A stretch of 64,000 nt of DNA from Alopecurus myosuroides (GCA_028641055.1 CM054062.1:18223639-18287638), one strand, 5' to 3'. Numbered from the stretch's first letter, positions 36,406 through 48,400 are shown. Notes: generated by a model not told the origin, from the letters alone. Numbers and translations: made by a program.

Positions 36406-36585
36406 CTGAGAGGAAGAAAGAAAAAAGAATCAGACAAAGTCGTGAAGATTCAACCCGAGAAGGCGGCAACTCGGTTGAGTACCCGCCTACTCGGTCAGAA
36501 TCTCGGGGACTGGGTGATGGATAAGAAGAAGGAGAAGAGTAGAAGAGAAGGAAAATGCAACTCGGGACGAATGAGCAAAGCTTAC

Positions 36586-37908
36586 CGCGTAAGTTTGTTC
36601 AAGATCCTCTGCGGCCTTGCGGTGGACGAACAGCTTGGCAGCGAGCATGCTGGTCTTGGACGAGATAGTCATGGGTTTATAACCCATGTCCGCCTTGTTC
36701 CAGTCAATGCGCATGTGATCCAAATCTCCCAAAGCCAAGCCGTGTCAGTTCTTGTTGCCAAGGACTTCGCTGTCCCACTCAGCGTCAATAAATCCAACCC
36801 GGTCGATCATCTGCTCAAGGCCCGTGGACGTCACCTCGGCTTCCTGAACCTCGCGTGAGAAGATCGAGAGGGACCTGTCCTTATTCCTGGCTGGAGGTTT
36901 GGAGTCCACTGCGTGGCCTGTTTGCCCCTCCTGATAGCAAGTTTCTTCTCGGCTGGGGTCAGCGGGATGCTGTGCTGCTGGCTCATCTTTACCATGTAAG
37001 GTGGGAAGCTAGGTGGGTCAGGTATGCTTGATCCCGCGGCGGCGTCAGCAGCCGCGCCGGAACCACCGATGGTAAGCTGTCGGCCTTGAGGCGGCGGCAT
37101 CACGGTAGTATCCTGCGCACCGCCACGCGAGGGATTCCTGCGGACGGGGGCATCTGACTGGCCGACTTGCTTCTCGGCGACTCGCTTCTTGGTGGCCTTC
37201 TTCTCAGAAGTTATCTTTTCGGCGGCCTTCTGATCAGCGGCCTTCTTCTCGACCGCTTCCTGCTTGATCTTCTTCACAACCGTCTTGGCCGGAGGGCTGG
37301 CTGCAATCTTGGTCTTCTTCACCGGCGGGGAGCTCGGTGCAGTGGAGGAAGTGCCCTGCTGGGTAGGCGGTACCAAGGGCGCGCTACCCTGCGCAGCGTC
37401 TGGCTGCGCGTGGCTCTGCAGGTCTTGCACCATCTCATCAACTGTCTCAACCCGCTGCTCGGCAGCGGGATCTTGTTGTGTCTCTTCTGGTTTCTCTACC
37501 CGCGGCCGGGCCGCGGGGTCAGTTTGGTCAGCAGCCCCTGTTGCTGGCTGCTCTTGATTCTCCTCCTGCCGCTCAAGGGCGGCCTGGTCGTGCTGCTCGG
37601 AATCTTGTTCTGTATTCTCCCCGGCTGTGGCAGCTGGGGGAGAAAGTGGCCTCTCGTTGCGAGCAGCATCCTGCGCTTCCTGTTCTGCGCAGGCCTGCTG
37701 CTCCTGCTCGGCGTCGTGGGCATCGCTGTACATGTACTGGAACTCGTCCTCGGCTTCTCCCTTCACAGGAGAGGGCGAGCGCACCCTATCCCGTGCAGTA
37801 TCCTCGTCCTCCTCAGAGAGATCGATGAGCGCATTTACGTCGATGGCGGATCTCTTCTTGGACTTGGATTTGGTGGGCGCGGCAGCAGCGTTAGCATCCA
37901 AGGGGGCG
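36586..37908 (-). CDS. Antisense gene exon 4: long disordered region, frameshifted
   Basis: Acceptor TTTTCAG at 37909. Encodes Ala/Glu/Gln/Pro-rich sequence with several Lys clusters (KKIKQEAVEKKAADQKAAEK), then a conserved segment (LTPAEKKLAIRRGKQATQW). Near 36890 the conserved frame shifts; it continues as NKDRSLSIFSREVQEAEVTS and, after a TGA at 36747, GDLDHMRIDWNKADMGYKP to the donor at 36585. Confidence 0.75.
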
Positions 37909-38023
37909 CTGAAAAGAAGAGAGAATTCAGAAAAGAAAGAAGGACAGGAGTAACCGAGAAGCAATAGTAAGAAATTCAGAAAAAGCAGCGACAGCGATGT
38001 GCAACTCGGAGAAAGTTACTTAC

Positions 38024-38503
38024 CCTGCACGGGAAGGCGGCAGTCGTCTCCCCTGTTTAACCTTCTTCACGGCCTGCTTGGTTTTCTTGCTGGGGGGCTC
38101 TTGAGCACCGCTACCCGCCCTCTTGCGAGTAGCGGGAGCAGCAACCGCGAGCGGATCGACGGTAAGGGCGTCCTCGTCCTCACCCTCGTCCTCGCCTTCC
38201 TCCTCAGCACCAGCGTCAGCATCAGCATCATCTGTAAAAGTTGAGAAGAAGAAAACAGTTAGAAAACCGAAGGAAATTGGGTTGCGCTACTCGCGACCGA
38301 AAGAGGTGAACTCAATCACCTTCGTCGTCGTCCTCGGACCAGTCGCGGACGGACGCGTCAACGTGGTGCTTATCCGACTGGGCGGCATGAGGGATATTGA
38401 GCTTGTCTGCGGTGTCGTAGCAGACCTCATCGTCCTCCTCTCGATCCCCTTCCCAGTTGTCCTCGAAGCGTTCTATGCTTTCTGCGAGCTGGCGAGCAAG
38501 GAC
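38024..38503 (-). CDS. Antisense gene exons 2-3: acidic linker
   Basis: Exon 2 (38503-38320) starts after TTCCAG and encodes VLARQLAESIERFEDNWEG followed by Asp/Glu-rich sequence. Exon 3 (38231-38024) starts after TTTTACAG and encodes an Asp/Ala/Glu run, then a basic patch (KKTKQAVKKVKQGRR), a plausible nuclear localisation signal. The split codon between the exons joins correctly. Confidence 0.75.
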
Positions 38504-38564
38504 CTGGAACATAGGCAAGCACCACAAATCAGTCGAGTAGCATAACGACATTTTACTCAGCGAG

Positions 38565-38840
38565 GCGTGCAAACATAAAGCATATAAAGTCTACCGCTAA
38601 GTATGCTACTCGACAGGGCGTGCAAACACAAAGCACATTAAGCCTAGAGGATACTGCTAAGTGTGCTACTCGGCAGGGCGTGCAAACATAAAGCGTACGA
38701 AGTCTACCGCCAAGTATGCTACTCGACGGGGCGTGCAAACACAAAGCACATTAAGCCTAGAGGATACTGCTAAGTGTGCTACTCGGCAGGGCGTGTAAAC
38801 ACATTAAGCCTAAGCAACTCTGCTAAGTGCCCTACTCGGC
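38565..38840 (-). repeat. Tandem 113-bp repeat inside antisense intron 1
   Basis: Five units each begin GCGTGCAAAC or GCGTGTAAAC: 38565, 38618, 38678, 38731 and 38791. Unit lengths alternate 53, 60, 53, 60, so the real period is a 113-bp dimer present twice plus a partial unit. Each unit ends with a GCTACTCG(A/G)C(A/G)G-type word. Confidence 0.9.
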
Positions 38841-38925
38841 GCGGAATACAGATACTAGGCACAGCAAGTTAAGAAGGCTATCTACTCGGAATCTGTATAC
38901 AGGAAACGGGATGAGAAGTACTAAC

Positions 38926-39834
38926 CCGCTTGATTGGTTTGGTGCGGCTGAACGGCACGAAGCCGTACTGCCAGTTGTCCTTGAGGCCAGTGCTCATGAT
39001 GGAGCGCGCCCAAGTGGCAACGTCCGCGTTGCTGAGCTCGAACGTTGTTGTCCGAGTGTAGTCGCGGGGGCCTCCCATGTAGCACATGAGATGGGCGCGG
39101 CGCTGGAGCGGCAGCACTCGCCTGGAGATCCAGCAGGCGATCGGGTCGTCGCTCTTGAGCCCTCTCGAGATCAGCTTGGCGAGGCGCTCGTCCATCTGCT
39201 TCAGGTCGTTGTCGAGGGACGGCTTGGTCCGCCAGTTCTGCCCGGTGGGAGCTGCGTTGGTCCAGCTGGGTAGATTGATCCGGTCCTCCACCTTGGCCCC
39301 CTTCTCGGCGGGAATATTCTTCACGTAGAGGAAGGTCCTCTGCCACTTGCGGACAGAGTCCAACCCCTTGACGCGCGGGTGATTGGTTCCCTCGCGCTGC
39401 ACCATCATGGCGCTGCCAGTTTCCGTCATCCCGCAGCTGGTGTCCGCGCCATCTCGCCTGGACTTGCTCTGCTTCCGGAAGAAAAAGTACCGGGACCAGG
39501 TCGCCGAGGTAGGCCGTACGCCCAGGAATGCCTCGCATACCACGGCGTGGTATGAGAGCATGACGATGGCGTTCGGCGGGAGGTGGTGTGGCTGGAGGCC
39601 ATAGTGGTCGAGGAACGTCCGGAAGAAATTCGAGACCGGGAGCCCGAATCCTCGCGCGAAGTGCGCGAGGAAGACGACGTGCTCGCCCTCCTGCGGAGCC
39701 GGGACGAGCTCGCCGTTAGGTTGCCGGCAGCGAACACCGGGAGGAACTCTCCGGGTGTTCACGAGCCACTGGCAATCCTCGGCAGTGACCTCAGATCCGG
39801 CCCAGCCGGCGAGAGCGTCGTCGTCACGAGCCAT
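38926..39834 (-). CDS. Antisense gene exon 1: putative gypsy-type transposon domain
   Basis: Starts at ATG 39834 and is open for 303 codons to the donor at 38925 (AAGCGG/GTTAGT). Residues about 50-110 carry the hallmark of the PF04195-type domain (VFLAHFARGFGLPVSNFF, LPPNAIVMLSYHAVVCEAFL). A W-x-R-x-F-F-F-R-K stretch and a later W-R-T/LPxW region follow. The name 'transposase' in databases is historical: no DDE or RNase H triad is visible here. The translation runs 15 codons further into the intron, which is not coding. Confidence 0.85.
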
Positions 39835-40521
39835 CGCGGTGGAGGAAAGATTGGCTGAAAGATTGAAGGAATTTGGGTGGAGAAGCTCGCAGCGGCGCGG
39901 TGAGATGCGCGGCGGCGAGATGCTCTGCGGCGGCGGAGAAGCGAGGAGACGAGGGGAAAGTGGGAGCGGAAGAAGAAGGAGTTACCGAGGGGGTATTTAT
40001 ACCGCTCCTCGAGTTTCCGTTACGAGTTGAGGTAGTGGGATCGATCGTGGCAGAAACCGTACGGCGTGGGATCTGTCGGCCGGTTAGAAACGCACACAGC
40101 GCGGAACGCGCGCGTAACGGCCGCATTAGATCCCACGACGAGATCGTGGGCAATCACTGCCTTTGATGGGACGTAATGGGCTAGTGGGCCCACTCCGTGA
40201 AAACTGGGCGCGTGGCCTGTCAGTTCTCGGGCACCGAGGCGTCAGGGTCGTGTCCGCCTGACACGTGCCCAGTTGCAGCGCAGAAAGCCGGATTGTGCTC
40301 TGCCACGCAGAGATTTCGATTCGAGATTTCACCATGTCCTTTTACTCGACCACAGAGAAGAGAAGTGGTTCTATTCGGAAGGAGCTTAAGACAAAATCAT
40401 GGGCTACTCGGAGGTTTTACTCGGTATCACAAGGTTCAAGGGCAAGACTGTCAAGGTTGGTTTTAAAGCTGGCAGGGCCCAGTGAACCAGTTCGCAGGAC
40501 TCTACCAGCTTCGGGGACTGC
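39835..40521 (-). promoter_or_regulatory. Antisense gene promoter and E4 3' non-coding region
   Basis: About 690 bp with no coding frame. On the minus strand GGTATAAATACC (39992-40003) is a good TATA box about 160 bp before the ATG. The upstream part is GC-rich. At the far end TTCGGGGACTGC (40510-40521) is the plus-strand polypurine tract. Confidence 0.65.
40510..40521 (+). other. E4 polypurine tract
   Basis: TTCGGGGACTGC directly before the 3' LTR start TGTCGG at 40522. Confidence 0.75.
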
Positions 40522-41405
40522 TGTCGGGGGGTTACCCCCGAGTAGGGTAAAGGCAAGTGCTAAAGGCAAGATCAGAAGGGATGTTTGGCCGAGTAGCCGG
40601 CTACCCTGTACTTGCTACCCGGTCGACTGCTACCCGGTCCTGCACATAGATAGCCAGAAGGGCAAATCAAGGAAGTTGCGTGCCTCCGAGTAGAAGAGTT
40701 GGCCCGAGTAGAAATGGCGGGAATCTACTCAGGCCAGAAGTCAAAGGAGCCGTTCTGACACAGAATCCCGCGTATCCCGGGTCCGTACTTGGCACTGTTC
40801 ACAGCACTGTTCATCTAAGGACGGCGTGCCTGACAGCGACAGTGTGGCAGCAGGGCGTCGCAGGATAGGGGGACCTACTCTGTGTTCGTGGCAGTGATAA
40901 CAGAATGGTTACTTGGTTTTGCCCAACGACTTTCCGCACCAGGACAAACCTAGAAGCCAAAGCTGTCAGCGGGAGCTCGGAAGAAGGACGGTGTGCACAC
41001 TATGTCGACATCTGTTTGTATTTGGCTGTATCCGGCTGGGCACCGGGTATATAAGGTGCCCTGCCCCCTCCTGCGCGAGGGATCCTGCGAACGCTGACCT
41101 AGATCACACGTTGGGCTCACATTCTTGACCTAGTTCACCACGTAGAGAGAAGGGTGGCTACTCGGTAGCAAGAACAGTTGTACTGTGGCTACTCGGTGAG
41201 ACACTAATATACAGAGAGAAAGGCAAGAGTAGGGGTTTTACCTCCTCACGAGGGCCCTGAACCTGGGTAGATCGTGTTGTTTGCAGTGCTTGTTTCATAC
41301 TTCACGCGGCTACTCGTCGCGTGATCCCTCCCCGAGCGCCTCTAGCGTCCATCGTCCCCACAACTTTAGCCATCCTATGGCATCTGCCGTGACACCACCA
41401 CGACA
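40522..41405 (+). repeat. E4 3' LTR
   Basis: 884 bp, nearly identical to 26111-26995. Differences seen include TCAGAAGG versus TCATAAGG near the start, one G fewer in the run near 40866, and GTGGCTACTC versus GTGGGTACTC near 41186. Confidence 0.95.
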
Positions 41406-41410
41406 GACGA
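41406..41410. repeat. E4 target-site duplication, right (GACGA)
   Basis: Exact copy of 26106-26110, after which E3 LTR sequence resumes (CCGAGACCATG). Confidence 0.95.
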
Positions 41411-44400
41411 CCGAGACCATGTTGCACGACCAGGTGTACATTCATGTCCACTCCCACTCAGGTGTGGGGCCCGGTTGTTGGTCCAAGCCAAACCGTGCTT
41501 CTCCGCACAACGCATTCCCACCCATTTCGGCCAGCAGGTTGAACGCCTGATTCCACCCCTCACGATGGATATCTACGTGCCCCTAGCAGACACTCATAGA
41601 CCCCAGAGTCCATGGGACGTAAGGGCTCCCACCCATGTGCATGTAGTCCCGCAGAACCTACAGCGTACGTCTCTCGCAGCCCGTGGACATGCGAATGAGA
41701 AAAGATCACAACTGACTTACTCCCCCCATAGAAGACCCATGGTTAACGCGGTATTTACGGTGCACCGAGTTCTAACAGCATCTGTGAGTAGTTCCTAGGT
41801 AATACTTTTCCATGCAGATGGAACCTTCCTTTGACCTATTCATCTTACCATGGTTCCATCCGCCCACCAAACAGAACACTACCACTCGGGTAGTCATTCA
41901 ATTAGTCATATTATTATAAAAATAGGATCATGCATTCTTTTGAGATCAGGTGGTAATACGATAGGGTATTTGCAAATAGTTTGTTATGAAGTACTGCAAA
42001 GGATATGAGCAAGTGATGAACTTGCCTGAGATTGAAATAACCATAATAATCAATGTCTTCGGGGTTCGAGGGTAACGTAGACAATTCCGACATCCGAAAG
42101 ATAGCAAAGTAGTCCTGGTAAGGACTACAGAAAACAATGGCAAGATGATACATGAATAGTAATGAGATGAATCGTGAATTACCCTGGAAAACACCCCAGC
42201 TTACAAGTGTGAGCTACGTTTGATACGATAACTTACTCACATAAGTTTTAGGTGAGTTGTTTCATTACTTGTGGTGATGTTTTTATTACTTATTTTAGAA
42301 TTACATGTGTTTAACTTTTACTTATCAAACAATGGTTGTTATGTTTGGTTATAAATGATTGTCACATGATTAAACGAGAAAACATTATCATATGGAAACC
42401 ATTATTTAAAAAGATAATAAAGATGTTTGATTTTATGTTCAAAAGTGTAGGGCTAATGACAAAGAGTTTAATTGAAAATGAGGGACTAGTATAGCTAACT
42501 CTATCATTACAATTCTTGCTAATGACTTGTGATGATAGATTTTAGTAGGTGTGAAAACATGAGGGTTTTTATTAATAAGGAAAATGATATTCAAGTAGTT
42601 ATTGCCGGTTATAATGGAATATTATAGAATTCCATTATACCGTTAGAAACAAGTTTATAAGTTAGACAAAATGTGTTTTGTTTGACATATTTGAGTTGAA
42701 AATGTTTTTCTCTTTAATTTGGTATCTCATTTGAAGTATTCTGAAAATATTTGAATTAAGTTATTTATTAATTTTAAATGAATTAGATGAGTAGGCAAAT
42801 ATAGCGCACATGAAAACTTGGTCAAATGACTATGAGAACATCATAAATGAGTTGTATATGTCATTTGGAGAAGTTTGGCATATAATTTGTATTTTTATGA
42901 TTTTATGAATTATTTATTATTTTTATCAATTTTTAATGATTTAATTTAATTAAAGAAATATTAAATTTTAAATTTTACCAAATGTTGTTAAAAAGTTTAA
43001 AATCATTTAGATTATATTTTCTGATTAATTTGATATTTCGTTTGTATTTTTCTGAGTTATAGAATTAGAGTTATTGAATTAATAAGTTTAAATTATTTTC
43101 TATTATTTTTGAATTGACAGGTGGGGTCCACCTGTCAGTTTTGTTTTTTTATTTAAAAATAAATAAAAACAAAAAGAAAATGGCCCATGACTTCATGATG
43201 ACGTCATGGTTGCGTCAGCAATGGAGCAATCTCTCTTATTAAGATTTAATCCGTCGATTTACTCCAAATTAGCGCGAGGGGTTTGTTCTGCTAGCTAGAT
43301 ACGGTCCCTGCGAACCTATTGGAGGCGGCGGACTGACCAAATGGTCGTGGAGTGGCCGGCGGCGAGCTTATCTGCGGCGGACGGCGGCGGGTGACGGTGC
43401 TACAAAGATCCCGGAAACGATCGACCAAACGGGAAGTACTGTAATGCTCTAGGGCTTACCAGGAGTACGGTGGAGGTGTTGGGGAAGCAAAGCGCGGCTG
43501 GAGAACGGAGAATTTTGCACGGCGGCCGTCACCGGAGAGGAAAGGGAACGGTGGATTCCGGCGGCCCCTGTCTTTCCCAGCTTGCGTGCGTGCTCGAGGA
43601 GGTCGACGAGGACCTGGCGCGTCTCCCTGTGGCCTCAGCTCCTCCATTGGTGCCCGGAGTTGACGGCGGCGAGCGGTGGCTGTGGGTTAGGGTTAGGGTT
43701 CCGGTTCGGTTACAGAGAGAGAGAGAGAGCAAGGAGTGAGGAGAGAGAGAGCGAGAGAGAGAGTTCGATCTAGACGACACCCCGTATTTGTACTCGCGAA
43801 ATGGCGGCGAGCAGGACGTGGCATCGACCACGGTGACGCAACGAACCTCCTCTCTGCCTTCTTGCGGGCGTTGAAGAAGAAAGAAAAGAAATTGTCACAT
43901 TACAATAACCTCCTGAAGTTTCTATTATTTACGACTAGGTCCTTGTGACTTTAAAACAGAGAAGAAAACACTGTTTTTCAGGGCTTATTTGTAAACATAA
44001 AAATTATTAAAAAATATATTTGAATTCCTCATCAAATTTTACACCTCACCCTGTTTTGTTTTGGTGAATTTGAAGAATATTTATATTTTTTTATTTAGGG
44101 TGCTAGATTAAGTGGTTTTTTTTTATTTTCTCTCTATTTAAATTTCATATGGATTAAAACTCACTTAGTGTATTCTATGACATGAAAACAACCCCACTAA
44201 TATGTTATTGAAATAATGATATGTTTTCTATTGGATAGTTTTTAGGAATAATACCTTTTTGGAAATACTTAGTAAGCTTTAGTGTTGTTTTATTTATTTA
44301 TTTAGGCATAGTAATAAAATCACCCAATAGGGAATTTTATTCCAAATCATACCTTCTGTTTGTTTTTGTATGACACTCAATTGTTTGAGTATACAAAAGT

Positions 44401-45424
44401 GATCTGTTAACTAGGTGTACAGGCTTGTTACCAAACTATTTCTATATAACACTAACATTGGAGTATCACGCTATTTCATGCGGAGTTCATAAGATCATAT
44501 CAGGATATAAGAGTTCCAAATACTCTTATCATAAATTGGAATAGAACTTCTAGAATCCTCCAAAGAATCCTTCTTAAGATCTTCTTGTGGTAGTTCCTCT
44601 ATTCTTGTGGATGCTTCTCTTGCAAAATGACTTAGAAAAGATTGGAAGATAACAAGATAAAATGATCTAGATAGAATAACAAGATCTAGATTAAAAGTTA
44701 GTTCATGCTTTTATTATCCTTACATATACTTCTTATTTTATTTCCCAAAAGATAGATACTTATTTCATATATGATTGGTTTTACTTAGATATCAATTCAA
44801 TTTCTCTAACAGAGATTATAACTTGTTGTTATCCATGGGTTGTATCCAAAGATACTTTAGTTGTTGAATATTGATTGATAAATGAGACCATGGCATGAGA
44901 AGATTATTGGGGTTTAATGACTTATGTCATAGTTGTTAGTTAGTTTCTTAGAGTGTCATGTTGTTACTTTATATTCTTCTCTTTATTACATTTTTCATTC
45001 ATAAGGCAGATATAGAGGTTTGGGAATATCATGTGTAATGTTCAAGGTTTTAACAGTAGGTTAAGAAGATTTACTTCTTCATTTAGGTACTTCTTTTATG
45101 ATGGATGAGATATGTACATATTCGATAAATATGTTAATACAATTATTATGTCATTTTCCACTTGTGGGTTTTGATTTAACACTTGTTTGTATCACTAGTG
45201 TTCTATTGATTCTTTGTTATGTACTTGTGATGGTTCACCTGATAATTAAGAGATGATTTATAAAGATGTTATGCAGATTGATTGATAACTTAAGTAGTTC
45301 ATGTTCTAGAGAGTCTAAATTTTTTGTTGATGAGATTATTCCATCAAGCACTACTAACTTGTGGAAGTGTGATCATCAGTTATGAGATTTGGATACTCTC
45401 CCTATTTGAGTTGTAGATACCTAG
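41411..45424 (-). repeat. E3 LTR (element 5' side), segment 2
   Basis: Collinear with 18425-23252 of the other E3 LTR, except for a deletion at 44352: the equivalent of 21349-22176 (about 828 bp) is missing, with ACC at both edges. A GC-rich promoter-like part lies at 43330-43870. It ends with the E5 TSD CCTAG (45420-45424). No gene. Confidence 0.85.
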
Positions 45425-48400
45425 TGTAGCATCCCAACTTTTAATAAAGATGGAATACCTGTGTTACTGTGCTAGTCCCTGGATCAATTGCTAGCACCAC
45501 ATTACAAAATGAAATATCATGCAAATGCATCAAATTCTATTACATCGCATGATCCAGTCTTTACAAAATAGGATTACAACTTGCATAATATTAGAAGACT
45601 AGCAGAAAACAAAGAAATACAGCGGAAAATATAGTACAACATTGAGCCCATCTTCTTCATGTGCCACAGGAAAAACATGTTGGCGATAGTCTCGAGATCC
45701 TAAACGAAATCCTCACTCGTCTTCAGAAATATCTGCAATATGGAATATGCAGCCACAAGGGAGTCAGTACAATTTAATGTATTGGCAAGTAACACTATGG
45801 TGGATATAAATGGCAAGACTAATACTACATGCTTATTTGGCTGAGTGGAGTTTTGGCTAAGTTTGCATAAAGCCAGTTTTCTCCTATCACTTTTGTAAAA
45901 CAAACTTTTCTTTTCAAAAGGGTGGCAACATTGGATTAAGATCCAAGCACCACAATACTGTTCACTTGGTCAAATTTTACTTATTGAAATTGGTGATGAG
46001 ATTCTTCCGTCAATCCTTGTCCAGCTGCTCATAGTTGTCCATAACCGGGGATACGGCTAAGATCTTAGTTTGTTGACTCTGCAGAGGTTGTGCACTTTCA
46101 CCCTTTGTCTTCAATTAGCCCAAACATCCTATACACCTAGAGTGCATCATGGAAAGGAGAGAATTGAGACGAGATCTTTCAGAAGAAGAAGTCCAAACCC
46201 ACCGGCAAGACCGTTCCACCTATAATTTTGCTACATCTGCTAGTCAAGCCTGGGCTGAACCCTCACAACTTGGTTGATCAAGACAGAGCCCATATGTCAA
46301 AAGGTTGCACGGGAAGCTACTAAACTTAGAAGGACATAGTAATATCTTTGTTCTTGGGTGGTCATCCGCAAGTGACAACCTCAAGTGGAATAACCCTTAG
46401 ATAAGGGCCCTGAGGAAACACTCAACATAACCCAGTCTTACCACTTCCACCCAGGTGGTTCATTCATTAGTTATACTTAGTATTTTTCTCAACATCTAGT
46501 AAAACAATTTGTAACATTGCATAGCACCTAATAAATTCTAAGGCTATCAAAATAACAAGGTAAAAGGGATGGCTACACACTACTAGGATAATAGCATAGC
46601 ATAGTATAACTTAGTAAAATTTCCTATCATGCATACTACTCAAAATCAACTAATGCATATAGAAAATAATGGGTAGTTGATGGTGTGTTACTTGCCTTGT
46701 TGAAGTTGGTGAAGAATTCACACTCTCTTCACAAAAGATCGTTACTCTCCGTACAATCTATTCATTGAAAACACAAAACAAAAATAAACGAGCATCCTAG
46801 AAATCAAACACATAAGTGAAGAAAACAAACATAGCAAATAATCATAACAAAGGGGTTGTACCAAGTTGGCTAGGGCAAGGTCAAGATTGGAGTTCAATAC
46901 TTGTTAAGAAAACTCCAAGGTTTTACTTGGGATGGACTAGGTTGAGTTTGATGTGATCTAACTTTATTATAAACATACTTGTCGAGGAAGTTCCAAGAGT
47001 TCACTAAGAATAAACATATTACTTCTTCAACTAAAGTAATACATGCAAACACTTGGTCATATTCACCTTCCAAAAATATTTGAGTGACTATGTTAGTATT
47101 TTCCATTGTGGTTAGGGTAGGTCTACTAACTTCATCATCAAAGGGAAAGTATTACTAAGTCTTGGGTTTTTCCATTTGGGTCAATGGTTGGACAAAAATA
47201 ACTTGTTATTCTTCAACTTGTATGGATTGCTTCTAGACCTCATGTGATTGCCTTCTTGAAGATCATCATCATGCCATCTAAGTTGTTTCCTTCCTTGGTG
47301 TGGTGCTTCTCTTGGTCTTGATAGTCTTCATGGTTTTCACATCACTAATTGGTTCGGGTATGGGATGGGCACATATACCATTAAGTCAATTTGGAAAGAA
47401 AAATAAGAAGAAAGATAGAAAGAGAGAGGGAGATGTTTTCTTCTGGATTTCTTCACACTTGTACTTCCTTGAGTTTCTTCTAGTGATGGAGTCTTTTCTT
47501 CAAAATTTCTTTATTGATCCTCCTTGTATCTCTTCATGTTGCCACCAAGTTGAAAGTGCAGTTTTCTTCTTGTGCTTGAGTCTTGATCTCCATTTTGCTA
47601 ACTTGATGATTTCTTGAAGCAAGAATAGGGGAATGGAGAAGTAGATAGAATACTAGGGTGCTAGTGTTTGAGGTTCACTACTTGGTAATTTTATGGACTT
47701 GGTCTTGGATCCAAAAATGGCCACAACAAACAATGGTAGAAAGAAATAGAAACAAAATCTAAGACATAATAACTAGATGGACTACTATGATGGATTTTTG
47801 GCTAAAATACATGGTCATGGTCCAAGGGTGTCCAAAATTGTTGGGAAATGATGTCTCTGGTTAAAGGCTACCAAAAGAATCAACTTTGCCTATGAAAACA
47901 TTTTCTAATTATTTATAGAAATAATTCTATGTCAAAATACTCAAACAGACAATTTAATTCTAAAATCAATTTTAATTTGATCAATAATTATTTTGGGACA
48001 GAGGTTATGAAAGTACACATCCTAAGGTTTCCAAATATATTTTATTTACAATTTTTGGATTTGTAGAATTTGAATTATGCCTCAAACAAGCATATTTGAA
48101 TTTGAACAAATTTAAGTTTGTCAAATTTGAATTTGTCCAGTGCCAAAAGTTTCTAGATGTCAAGGGCTTTTCAAAAAGTCCAAGATTGCTAAATTTGGCT
48201 AAGTGATTGAAAAGATATGAATGTTCTAAGTTGCAGGGTTGTTTTTGCAAAACTGCCAATTAATATCTATTCGGGATAAAAACAGAAAACAGCTGGGCTA
48301 CGTGGCTGGATCTGATTGGGCTGAGTTGTTGACTCGGCTGCTGACCAGGCACGGTGACGTGGCTGCTGACTGGGTTAAGTGAATCGATCCGGGACGTTGG

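Larger units (their letters stand above)
34616..39834 (-). pseudogene. E4 antisense eight-exon gene (gypsy-type 'transposase_28' protein)
   Basis: Minus-strand exons by sequence: 39834-38926, 38503-38320, 38231-38024, 37908-36586, 36405-36249, 36167-36084, 36007-35627, 35527-34616. Every intron has GT...AG, mostly GTAAG donors, and exon phases join without conflict (0,1,2,0,1,1,1). Coding length is about 4.16 kb (~1,390 residues). Order: putative gypsy-type transposon domain (exon 1), acidic exon 2-3, long Lys/Glu/Ala/Gln-rich disordered region (exon 4), coiled-coil exons 5-7, and exon 8 with a helical domain then an acidic tail. Three lesions: a frameshift near 36890, TGA at 36747-36745 and TAG at 35945-35943. 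Antisense ORFs of this type are known in Tat-clade elements; the function is unknown. A TATA box lies about 165 bp upstream. Confidence 0.85.
26111..41405 (+). mobile_element. E4, complete young Tat-clade Ty3/gypsy element (15,295 bp)
   Basis: Perfect TSD GACGA, LTRs 26111-26995 and 40522-41405, primer site from 26997, gag-protease, RT, RNase H, integrase on the plus strand, then an antisense spliced gene (39834-34616), then the polypurine tract and 3' LTR. By eye the LTRs differ by about seven substitutions and one 1-base indel in 884 bp. At the commonly used grass rate of 1.3e-8 per site per year that gives roughly 0.3 million years. The clade assignment follows from Gag and integrase features and the antisense domain. 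One stop and one frameshift break the sense frame, so this copy probably needs help to move. Confidence 0.92.

Noticed and set aside
37167..37967. 266-codon plus-strand ORF, Leu/Gly-rich and membrane-like
   Set aside because: Mirror image of exon 4 of the antisense gene (codons for Lys/Glu/Gln/Ala read as Leu/Phe/Leu/Gly).
38565..38840. Tandem units considered as a CRISPR-like array
   Set aside because: The units are contiguous repeats without unique spacers, in a plant retrotransposon intron.
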